Notes under the pieces: model-generated | The model's database searches: none | Told to the model about the DNA's origin: nothing | What the model saw: the letters and a program-made list of their open reading frames with translations, nothing else | Program-made: the position numbers and the translations under genes | Assembly (NCBI GenBank): GCA_011322005.1 | Contig: DROE01000087.1 | Span: 1 to 5,763 of the forward strand | DNA: 5,763 nucleotides | Reading direction: 5' to 3' | Source: Devosia sp. | Lineage (GTDB): Bacteria > Pseudomonadota > Alphaproteobacteria > Rhizobiales > Devosiaceae | Shown: positions 1 through 5,556 of the stretch, one piece after another | Layout of the letters: each line of letters opens with the position of its first letter | Position numbering within the stretch: the stretch's first letter is position 1

Positions 1-835
1 CGTGATCGAGATGTTTGACCCATTGGGCAAAACCGACCCTGAACTCACTGCTATCGCCCTGCGAAAAATCGAAGCGGAAGGGGTGGATATCCACGCGCAA
101 ACCGCCGTTGAATCGGTGGAATCCACGGGAAAGAACATCGCCCTTCACGTTAAAAAGGACGGTGAAAGCCAGACCATAGTCGGCTCCCACCTGCTCGTGG
201 CTACCGGCCGCTCCATGAACGTTGAAGATCTGGGCCTTGAAGCTGCCCGCATCCGACTCAAAGGCGGCGCAATCAGGGTGAACCGCTCCATGAAAACCAG
301 CAACAGGCGCGTCTATGCCATAGGAGACGTGGCCGGCAGTCTGCAGTTCACCCATATGGCGGGATACCATGCGGGCCTTGTGGTCAGAAACGCCCTGTTC
401 GGGCTGCCGGTCAGGGAAAACAGGGATATCATTCCCTGGGCTACCTATACCGACCCCGAAATTGCCCAGGTCGGCCTCACCGGCCCCCAGGCTGAGAAAC
501 GCCTCAAGGGTAACATCAAGGTCATACGCGTGCCCTTCACCCAGAATGACCGGGCCCGGGCCGAACGCCGCACCGATGGTCTGGTCAAGATGACAACCGA
601 CAGACGCGGGCGGATTGTGGGAGCCGGAATCGTCGGTTCCCAGGCTGGAGAGTTGATAAGTTTCTTTGCCTATGCCATCGCCAACAGGATGAATGTCTCC
701 AGCCTGACAAGATTTGTCGCGCCCTATCCAACGGTTGCTGAAATCCTCAAGCGCGCGGGCAACGCCTACTATTTGGACAAGCTGGACAATCCCTGGCTGG
801 CCCGGTTGCGCAGTTTCAACCGTTTGTTGCCCTAG
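1..835 (+). CDS. Pyridine nucleotide-disulfide oxidoreductase, C-terminal part (mercuric reductase / lipoamide dehydrogenase-like), 5' truncated
   Basis: This is the 3' portion of a class I FAD-dependent disulfide oxidoreductase; the frame is already open at base 2 and the real start lies left of the window. About 277 residues are visible, against roughly 460-480 for a full family member. The N-terminal FAD motif and the redox CxxxxC are therefore outside the window. Visible in order (numbered from base 2) are the end of the NAD(P)-binding domain with ATGR at 67-70, the second FAD motif YAIGDVAG at 105-112, and the dimerisation domain opening with YTDPEIAQVGLT at 149-160. The C-terminal active-site stretch reads YPTVAE near 242-247, with Tyr where glutathione reductase and lipoamide dehydrogenase have the catalytic His of HPTxxE. 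Mercuric reductases also have Tyr there, but the terminal vicinal cysteines of MerA are absent. The substrate is therefore unknown. The stop at 833-835 lies 30 bases before the kinase gene, so the two may share a transcript. The family call is secure; the specific function is not. Confidence 0.9.
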   Translation, partial: VIEMFDPLGKTDPELTAIALRKIEAEGVDIHAQTAVESVESTGKNIALHVKKDGESQTIVGSHLLVATGRSMNVEDLGLEAARIRLKGGAIRVNRSMKTSNRRVYAIGDVAGSLQFTHMAGYHAGLVVRNALFGLPVRENRDIIPWATYTDPEIAQVGLTGPQAEKRLKGNIKVIRVPFTQNDRARAERRTDGLVKMTTDRRGRIVGAGIVGSQAGELISFFAYAIANRMNVSSLTRFVAPYPTVAEILKRAGNAYYLDKLDNPWLARLRSFNRLLP

Positions 836-865
836 CCCGCGCAATCCTATATCCCCAAAACCACT

Positions 866-2293
866 ATGGTGGAAACTTCCAAAAAGCGGGGCCGGTCTCC
901 GGGGCTGTCTGTCAAGCTCTTCGCCATGATCATCTTTGTGATCATGGTGGTCGAGGTGGTAATATTTCTGCCATCCCTGGCCAATGCCCGCACCAACTGG
1001 CTTGACGACCGGCTTCGGGTCGGCGCGGTTGCAGTGCGGGTGCTGGACGCGGTACCCGAAAACATGGACCTTCCCGCCGATCTGGCCGACCGGCTCCTGG
1101 AAACCGCCGGGGCCATCGCCATTGCCTCAAGGCGCGAAGGGCAAAGCCAGTTGATTGAACGCACCGATGCCCCCATGCCCACCTCCGCGGTAACGGCCGA
1201 TATGCGCAACCGTGATCCTTTTACGCTGGTTCTGGGCGCTCTGGACACCCTGTTCAATGGGGATGACAGAATTTTGCGCATCGTTGGCCGCACCGCCGAA
1301 GACAGCGAAAACCTGATCGAAATCCTCATGCCCGAAGCCCCTTTGCGCGCCTCTTTGCTCATTTATGCGCGTAACGTGTTCATCCTGTCCCTGATTGTGG
1401 CTCTGGTGCCCGCCATTGCCATCTACCTTTTTCTCAACCGGGTGCTCATCCGCCCCATTCAGCGCATTACCAGCAATATCATTTCGTTTCGTGACGCCCC
1501 CGAAAACGCTTCCCTGATAATCCTGCCCTCGGGACGCAGGGACGAAATCGGTGTGGCTGAAACTGAACTGGCTGCCATGGAAAGCGACCTGTTCTCCATG
1601 CTGCGCCAGCGCCGGCATCTGGCCGACCTGGGACTGGCAGTTGCCAAGATCAACCATGATTTGCGCAACACGCTGACCTCGGCCCAACTGCTCTCCGATC
1701 AGGTGGCAACCCTTGACGATCCCCAGGTGCAGCGCCTTGCACCCCGCCTGGTCAACACTCTGGACAAGGCCATAGGTTTTGCCCAGTCCGTGCTTGACTA
1801 CGGCCGCCAGAGTGCCAAGCCGCCCCGTCCCCAGCCGGTAGATTTGCGCGCCCTTGTCTCAGAAGCATGTTTTGATGGCGGGCTGGCCGGACATCCGGGA
1901 ATTACCTTCAACAACAATGTTCCCGACGAGGTGACAATTTTTGTTGACCCCGACCAGATGGCGCGGGTGCTGCTCAACCTCATCAAGAACGCCCGCGAAG
2001 CCCTTGAAGCCAGCCAGCAGGAAGATCCGGCTCCTGAAATAAGCGTTGATTATCGTCAGAATGGCGACTGGTTCCATATTTCCGTTTCTGACAACGGCCC
2101 GGGTCTGGCACCGCGGGCAAAGGAAAACCTGTTTGTGGCATTTCAAGGATCGGCGCGCGCCGGGGGCACCGGCCTTGGCCTGGCTATCGCCCGCGAGCTG
2201 ACCGAGGCCCATGGGGGTGAGCTTTCGTTTGTGGAACGGGAGGTGGGCACACAATTCGATATTGCCCTGCCGCGCACCAAACGCATTGGATAG
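866..2293 (+). CDS. Membrane sensor histidine kinase (HisKA/HATPase), no adjacent regulator
   Basis: This is a complete 475-residue two-component sensor kinase of the inner membrane. It should autophosphorylate a histidine on an external or membrane signal and pass the phosphate to a response regulator. A basic N-terminus (KKRGR) precedes transmembrane segment 1 at about 17-37. A sensor region of about 130 residues follows, then transmembrane segment 2 at about 171-192, a HAMP-like linker from about 195, and the H-box INHDLRNTL with the phospho-acceptor His264. The ATP-binding domain has the N-box NLIKNAREAL (371-380), G1 DNGPGL (409-414), an F-box-like LFVAFQG (422-428) and G2 GTGLGLA (434-440), so all catalytic motifs are intact. 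The sensor region matches no ligand domain I recognise. No response regulator is present on either side within the window, so the partner is unknown. The ATG at 866 places basic residues before the first membrane helix, but I see no Shine-Dalgarno sequence in the 30 bases ahead of it. Translation may depend on coupling to the upstream gene. Confidence 0.93.
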   Translation: MVETSKKRGRSPGLSVKLFAMIIFVIMVVEVVIFLPSLANARTNWLDDRLRVGAVAVRVLDAVPENMDLPADLADRLLETAGAIAIASRREGQSQLIERTDAPMPTSAVTADMRNRDPFTLVLGALDTLFNGDDRILRIVGRTAEDSENLIEILMPEAPLRASLLIYARNVFILSLIVALVPAIAIYLFLNRVLIRPIQRITSNIISFRDAPENASLIILPSGRRDEIGVAETELAAMESDLFSMLRQRRHLADLGLAVAKINHDLRNTLTSAQLLSDQVATLDDPQVQRLAPRLVNTLDKAIGFAQSVLDYGRQSAKPPRPQPVDLRALVSEACFDGGLAGHPGITFNNNVPDEVTIFVDPDQMARVLLNLIKNAREALEASQQEDPAPEISVDYRQNGDWFHISVSDNGPGLAPRAKENLFVAFQGSARAGGTGLGLAIARELTEAHGGELSFVEREVGTQFDIALPRTKRIG

Positions 2294-2345
2294 AGCGTTG
2301 CCAGAAGAAGTGGGCACCGGTTTTTCGGTTCGGCAACGTGACCAC
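2292..2345. repeat. Intergenic inverted repeat resembling a dispersed Rhizobiales extragenic element
   Basis: Directly at the kinase stop codon lies an imperfect inverted repeat with perfect 7-base arms CGTTGCC (2296-2302) and GGCAACG (2332-2338). The interior contains GTGGGCACCGGTTTTTCGG. The outline of AGAGC, arm, AAGTGGGCACCGGTTTTTCGG, arm resembles a hairpin I remember as abundant between genes in Rhizobiales. That comparison is from memory and untested. It could form a 3' hairpin on the kinase mRNA. It is not a canonical intrinsic terminator, because no T-run follows the right arm. Confidence 0.45.
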
Positions 2346-2616
2346 TATAATGGACGCGTCATTTTTCAACTGAAACGCTCGGGCCGCAAAGAGCGGCCTG
2401 GTGCCCCAAGCGCTCCCCCAAGCGGAGAGGCGAGCATTAGGCGAGTTGGCGCACCAGCCCGATTGCGCCAAGAGATGAATCGCTCCAACAGGAAAACCTC
2501 AGGAGCTTTGACGAAACGATTTTGGGGGGCCGGCCCCCTTGCATCAGTTTCAAACCCGGTATAAGGCTTGCCCCGCCCGAGGGCGGTCCCCCGTGACCCC
2601 GTGTTCGGGCACTTGC
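2294..2616. other. Hairpin-rich intergenic region between the kinase gene and the tRNA
   Basis: No convincing protein gene is visible in these 323 bases; the open frames have no recognisable domain and no good start signal. The region holds four inverted repeats. The first is the repeat at 2292-2345. The second is GGCCGC/GCGGCC around a 5-base loop (2382-2398). The third is TTGGCGCA/TGCGCCAA around a 10-base loop (2446-2471). The last is a 14-base perfect palindrome GGGGGCCGGCCCCC (2525-2538). None is followed by a T-tract, so none is a standard terminator. A perfect TATAAT at 2346-2351 has only a poor -35 match upstream. A noncoding RNA is possible, but I recognise no known RNA family here. 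Confidence 0.5.
2539..2565 (+). promoter_or_regulatory. Candidate sigma-70-type promoter for the tRNA-Arg gene
   Basis: TTGCAT at 2539-2544 and TATAAG at 2560-2565 resemble -35 and -10 boxes. Their separation of 15 bases is shorter than the usual 16-18; reading the -35 as CTTGCA gives 16. A GC-rich stretch follows the -10, as is common for stringently controlled stable-RNA promoters. A start near 2572 would leave a 5' leader of about 45 bases before the tRNA, to be removed by RNase P. The call rests only on motif match and position. Confidence 0.35.
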
Positions 2617-2693
2617 GCGCTCGTAGCTCAGCTGGATAGAGCACTAGACTACGAATCTAGGGGTCGGGAGTTCGAATCTTCCCGAGCGCGCCA
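2617..2693 (+). tRNA. tRNA-Arg (anticodon ACG)
   Basis: This is a full 77-base cloverleaf with the CCA end encoded in the DNA. The acceptor stem GCGCTCG (2617-2623) pairs with CGAGCGC, followed by discriminator G and CCA at 2691-2693. The D stem is GCTC/GAGC. The anticodon stem CTAGA/TCTAG holds the loop CTACGAA, with anticodon ACG at 2651-2653. The T arm is GGGAG-TTCGAAT-CTTCC with one G-T wobble. An A34 anticodon for arginine is normally edited to inosine by TadA, so this tRNA should read CGU, CGC and CGA. Open frames on both strands across it are the familiar false translations of tRNA sequence, not genes. Genes for tRNAs are frequent integrase targets, which is relevant given the CRISPR module to the right. 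Confidence 0.97.
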
Positions 2694-3176
2694 TTTCCAA
2701 ATCTCCACCAGCCAGAGCACCCGCCACTTTGAGGGGAAGGACTTCCTTGCGGTGAAACACTGGTTTCCCTGCGGTATAGAATACGCTGGAAAAAGGGCAG
2801 TCCGGGCAACAGTTTACGGGTATTGTTTGCTTCGGGTTTGCAAACAGGGAGCTGATAACTCTGTGAGAGAGTTTCATCTTTGGACGGAATCGCACTGTTT
2901 CATTTCGCTCGCGGCTGTATGGAGCAGCACTCCGGCGGGCGCGGCACAAAGGCGCCGGGCCGCCTGCCTCGCCGCGCGCCTTGCACTCTCCCGGACTCCA
3001 GACCCGCTTAGCCTCCGGCCATTTCAAGAACTCACACGGGGGGAGGGGAGCTGGCGCGCCGGCTGCGCCGCTCTTGGCACCTGTCCGCATTGTTTGAATA
3101 AAAGCCTGGCTGCAAATCTTTGGTTGGTTGCGCTTTCGCGAACCGGACAACCGGTTCCCCTCATCCTGGAAGCGGT
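2694..3176. other. Unassigned non-coding stretch between the tRNA and the CRISPR-associated genes
   Basis: I see no supportable gene in these 483 bases. Both strands have open frames that start inside or before the tRNA and continue here, but their proteins are low-complexity Arg/Ala/Pro-rich and match no family I know. Visible structures are a perfect palindrome GTTTGCAAAC (2836-2845), a GC-rich hairpin with 9 paired bases and one bulge (3048-3073), and a hairpin GAACCGG/CCGGTTC (3140-3157) just past the end of the convergent - strand operon. No integrase fragment, IS end or copy of the tRNA 3' end was found by eye. The stretch separates the + strand chromosomal genes from the - strand CRISPR genes. 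Confidence 0.5.
3140..3157 (-). terminator. Hairpin just past the 3' end of the CRISPR-associated operon, weak terminator candidate
   Basis: Perfect 7-base arms GAACCGG and CCGGTTC enclose a 4-base loop, 19 bases beyond the stop codon of the CARF gene on the - strand. A second small stem (GCG/CGC with loop CTTT on the + strand) lies immediately after it in the direction of transcription. Neither is followed by a T-tract, so if transcription ends here it is not by a textbook intrinsic terminator. Position is the main argument. Confidence 0.25.
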
Positions 3177-4337
3177 TTAGTCTAAAAACGTCAGTTCATC
3201 AGGCTGAAGCAGAAGCTCTACCCTTGAATTACCCCTGAACCCACGGGTAGCCGGTGCATATCTATGACCAAGTTCGCCGAGGCTGTCACTCATTTTTCTT
3301 CGCAGACGCGACAGGTGCTCATGAAAGAAATTCTCGCGATCCTCTAAAACATTTCGGCTGGAGAGCTCCTTGCGAAGCCGTCTCCCCAGTCGTGCGATTT
3401 GCTCCGGGCGCACACCCCGAATGCGTTCATATTCCAGCATGTAACCGCTCCAATCATCCCGATCCCAGCGTAGTGCCCCTTCCTCGGGGCCGTTTTCCAC
3501 CAATCGGCGGGCAAGCCAGGCCATCAAAGCGAATGTCTGGGGAGGAAGCGGAACTTCTATGCCCTGGCAGGTCAGCATGGAGCGTGAACTGTCAAGCACC
3601 ATTTCCCGGGCAGCAAACACCAGTTGCGCCTGTTTCACGGTTTCAGAGTAGCTGTTATCTCCATCAAGCAAGGGCCGGGGCAAATGACCTCTGAGGCGCA
3701 CAAAGGGAATGTCCGCCAAAATCAGGTTCGCATCAGATGTCGAGACGGGTCGGTTTTGCCTGTCGTGCAATACGACAGGGACTGCGGGAGGGAAAAAGAA
3801 ATTCGGGTGCTCCTGAAAAGGTCTGGAAACCAGAACGTGCGACAGGCGGTCCTGATGCCGGCCAAACAATGAAATGGCATAACCCAGAAGAAATCCCATT
3901 GTTTTCCGGCCCCCCGCAATGGATACATGCATGGCGCAGTCAGGGTCCTGTGCGAACTTTCTCACCAGTTCGGTGATGAGGTCGGCGGTTGCGCTGTTGT
4001 CTTCAGCGCAATCAATGTCATCAAGAAACTGCCCCCCGCTTCCAGCAATCACATGGATGTTCTCAACCGGTAAACCGGTGCTAAGCCCGGGAATATCGTG
4101 CTCCAGCTCCAGAGCTTTCAGTTTTGCAACAGCAGGGTCAATCAGGGTCAAGCGCGCCCTATGCGCGCCCTCCTGCGTGGTAATGACATGAATTTCTGTG
4201 GGGACGAAGGGAGCTTCACTTCTTTTGACCAGGCAAAAAAGAGTTTCAGTCAGCACCTGCGGCGCCAGGCCCATGGTGGCAACAAGTATGCGCCGGGGAA
4301 ATGAGCCGGGAACTTGCGGATCAGGAATGGTGTTCAC
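3177..4337 (-). CDS. CRISPR-associated CARF-domain protein, NE0113/TIGR02584 family (Csm6-like)
   Basis: This is a likely accessory protein of a type III CRISPR system. CARF domains bind the cyclic oligoadenylates that Cas10 makes on target recognition, and then switch an attached effector or degrade the ligand. With GTG 4337 as start the protein has 386 residues. The Rossmann-like CARF domain opens with ILVATMGLAPQVLTETL (17-33), close to the NE0113 signature, and has AGGRKT at 141-146, the expected ligand-site loop. The C-terminal part (about 250-386) is separate and looks winged-helix-like: LTCQGIEVPLPPQTFALMAWL, then HLSRLRRKM and YAPATRGF. An R-x4-H at 334-339 resembles a HEPN motif but stands alone. 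GTG 4337 has GGAGGG 4 bases upstream and leaves 64 bases after cas6. The alternative ATG at 4463 would add 42 non-conserved residues, overlap cas6 by 62 bases and has a weaker ribosome site. The family call is firm, the start moderately so. Whether it is nuclease, ring nuclease or regulator is not settled by sequence. Confidence 0.88.
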   Translation of the reverse strand: MNTIPDPQVPGSFPRRILVATMGLAPQVLTETLFCLVKRSEAPFVPTEIHVITTQEGAHRARLTLIDPAVAKLKALELEHDIPGLSTGLPVENIHVIAGSGGQFLDDIDCAEDNSATADLITELVRKFAQDPDCAMHVSIAGGRKTMGFLLGYAISLFGRHQDRLSHVLVSRPFQEHPNFFFPPAVPVVLHDRQNRPVSTSDANLILADIPFVRLRGHLPRPLLDGDNSYSETVKQAQLVFAAREMVLDSSRSMLTCQGIEVPLPPQTFALMAWLARRLVENGPEEGALRWDRDDWSGYMLEYERIRGVRPEQIARLGRRLRKELSSRNVLEDRENFFHEHLSRLRRKMSDSLGELGHRYAPATRGFRGNSRVELLLQPDELTFLD

Positions 4338-4401
4338 CTGTCCCTCCAGAAAAACCTGTTGGCGATCCAAAGACCGGGGCGATAGCTCATACGAGCCTGC
4401 A

Positions 4402-5448
4402 TCAGGGCTGCAACGGGTAAAGACGGATCCCGCCAAGCCCCATGAAGGTTCCCTTGCCGACATTTATCCACTGCCCGATCCACAAAAACTCCATCAGGTC
4501 CGGTACCGCAGAAAGGTCCATGTCAAATGAACCCACAATGCCGCCGGAGGGTATTTCTTCTCCCTGACTTGAAGACCAGCGTTTTGCCTCATGCCATGTC
4601 AATCGGGAATTGCTTATGGACTGGTTCAACGCGAGTTTCTTCAGGGAGGCAAAATCGGCCTCAAGCCTCACCCCTGAATGTGCAGCCATCAACGCCCCTG
4701 TGCGCCTTATGAGCGGCAAAAACAGATCTGCGGCACAAAAGTCCTGCGGGCGGACAAGTCTGCCTGCGCGCTGAACACGAAGCGGAGAAACCAGTTCTAC
4801 CCGCACCGGACCGGTCTCTGGTGCGGGCACCTCAACCGGTTGGACATCCGGTTCAAGCCAGCCATGCTCAGTGTTCCACAAGGGCCTTGGCCCCTCCGGG
4901 GGCGCGCGCCAGACCTGGTGAACGGCGAGCAATTCCGCGCTCCCGCGTTGGCCTGTTTGCTCGATTTCCTTGCCCAGACCGTTTTCCGCCGCACTGCGGA
5001 ACGCTTCAACAACCGGCCGCAGGGCCAAGGCGAAGCGGCCAATCAGGCTGACCTGTATCCGCATCAGCGTGTCCGTCGCGATGGTTTTCCAGTTTGCCTC
5101 GGATGGCGCGTCAATGACCAGTGGATGCGGCCTTGCCCCGGCCTCAGGAGTAAGCAGGCACACGGCGGCAGGGGTTTCAAACGCCCACTCATAAAGCCTG
5201 TCAGGCAGCCCTTCCTCGCCTGCATCCGGCCACGCGCGCGCCTCATCGAGCCGCCGCAGGGCCGGCCCCAAGACGCTGCGCCAGAGGGACCCCCGGAAGG
5301 GTGGCAGGCGGGCTTTCCCGTTAAATCTGAATGCCAGCTCAAGGCGGAGCACCGGGAGGTGCGGACGCGCGGTCCGCGCGACCTTACCAACTCCTTCTGA
5401 CACCTTCTGCCCACGATTGGGCGGGGGCACGCTGTTCAGCCTGATCAT
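4402..5448 (-). CDS. cas6: CRISPR-associated endoribonuclease Cas6 (pre-crRNA processing)
   Basis: Cas6 is the RAMP-fold ribonuclease that cuts the CRISPR transcript within each repeat to release crRNAs with an 8-base 5' handle. The 348-residue product fits the PF10040/COG5551 type. The N-terminal RAMP half has LRLELAF at about 34-40 and FRGSLWRSVLGPALRR at 51-66. The C-terminal half opens with SPLRVQRAGRLVRPQDF at 221-237, followed by the family's W..A.RWSS.Q...GG.VG stretch at 285-306. It ends in the Gly-rich RNA-binding loop GQWINVGKGTFMGLGG at 325-340. I cannot identify the catalytic residues with certainty. The ATG at 5448 has AGGGG 4 bases upstream. The gene sits between the array and the CARF gene on the strand from which the array is read, so a joint transcript is plausible. 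Its presumed substrate has a CCCC/GGGG stem ending exactly at the handle, which agrees with a Cas6 cut there. Confidence 0.93.
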   Translation of the reverse strand: MIRLNSVPPPNRGQKVSEGVGKVARTARPHLPVLRLELAFRFNGKARLPPFRGSLWRSVLGPALRRLDEARAWPDAGEEGLPDRLYEWAFETPAAVCLLTPEAGARPHPLVIDAPSEANWKTIATDTLMRIQVSLIGRFALALRPVVEAFRSAAENGLGKEIEQTGQRGSAELLAVHQVWRAPPEGPRPLWNTEHGWLEPDVQPVEVPAPETGPVRVELVSPLRVQRAGRLVRPQDFCAADLFLPLIRRTGALMAAHSGVRLEADFASLKKLALNQSISNSRLTWHEAKRWSSSQGEEIPSGGIVGSFDMDLSAVPDLMEFLWIGQWINVGKGTFMGLGGIRLYPLQP

Positions 5449-5474
5449 GTTTCCCCTGCACGAATAGTTGCAGG
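5449..5474 (-). promoter_or_regulatory. cas6 ribosome binding site within a repeat-like string and small hairpin
   Basis: On the - strand the 13 bases before the cas6 ATG read GTGCAGGGGAAAC. AGGGG in this string is the ribosome binding site. The string shares its first 7 bases (GTGCAGG) and last 5 bases (GAAAC) with the two ends of the CRISPR repeat. In addition CCTGCA (5455-5460) and TGCAGG (5469-5474) form a 6-bp stem with an 8-base loop, and one arm covers part of the ribosome site. Whether this affects cas6 translation is untested; the similarity to the repeat may be chance. Confidence 0.35.
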
Positions 5475-5494
5475 AACACTAGCAAAATCCGCAC

Positions 5495-5523
5495 GCCAGA
5501 CAAGCTGCACAAGCTTGTCTGGC
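5495..5523 (-). repeat. Perfect 12-bp inverted repeat at the trailer end of the CRISPR array
   Basis: Arms GCCAGACAAGCT (5495-5506) and AGCTTGTCTGGC (5512-5523) are perfectly complementary around a 5-base loop. The right arm reaches three bases into the terminal CRISPR repeat and includes both of its deviant bases. In the array transcript this hairpin would follow the last repeat. The next T-run (TTTT) begins only about 7 bases past the stem, so this is an imperfect terminator candidate; it could instead stabilise or end the processed array RNA before cas6. Confidence 0.6.
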
Positions 5524-5556
5524 TCAATCCCCTCAAGATCGGGGCAATGCCTGCAC
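5521..5556 (-). repeat. Degenerate leader-distal terminal CRISPR repeat
   Basis: This repeat matches the consensus except at 5522 and 5523, where the + strand has GGC in place of GTT. In transcript orientation the handle end becomes ATTGAGCC instead of ATTGAAAC. The last repeat's handle is not followed by a spacer and so is not needed for a crRNA, which explains why decay is tolerated there. The stem and 5' part remain intact and can still form the 3' end of the crRNA from spacer 5557-5593. Confidence 0.9.

Noticed and set aside
2184..2471. A - strand open frame overlapping the kinase 3' end and the hairpin region
   Set aside because: It reads through the intergenic inverted repeat and the antisense of the kinase ATP-binding domain, and shows no family signature.
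2525..2538. GGGGGCCGGCCCCC palindrome as an intrinsic terminator
   Set aside because: It has no loop beyond the palindrome centre and is followed by only two T bases, so it does not fit a terminator.
2644..3150. A 168-residue - strand open frame ending in GRFELPTPRFVV
   Set aside because: That ending is the known antisense translation artefact of a tRNA gene. The upstream part is Arg/Ala/Pro-rich without a domain or a convincing ribosome site.
2539..3180. A 213-residue + strand open frame crossing the tRNA and the following non-coding stretch
   Set aside because: Its VAQLDRALDYESRGREFESSRARH segment is the familiar false translation of a tRNA gene. The rest is low-complexity and has no recognisable domain.
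4338..4463. N-terminal extension of the CARF gene to the ATG at 4463
   Set aside because: The extra 42 residues precede the conserved domain, overlap cas6 by 62 bases and have a weaker ribosome site than GTG 4337. It is kept only as an alternative start.
4678..5400. A 240-residue + strand open frame antisense to cas6
   Set aside because: cas6 on the - strand has clear family motifs throughout. This frame is a GC-driven shadow with no motif.
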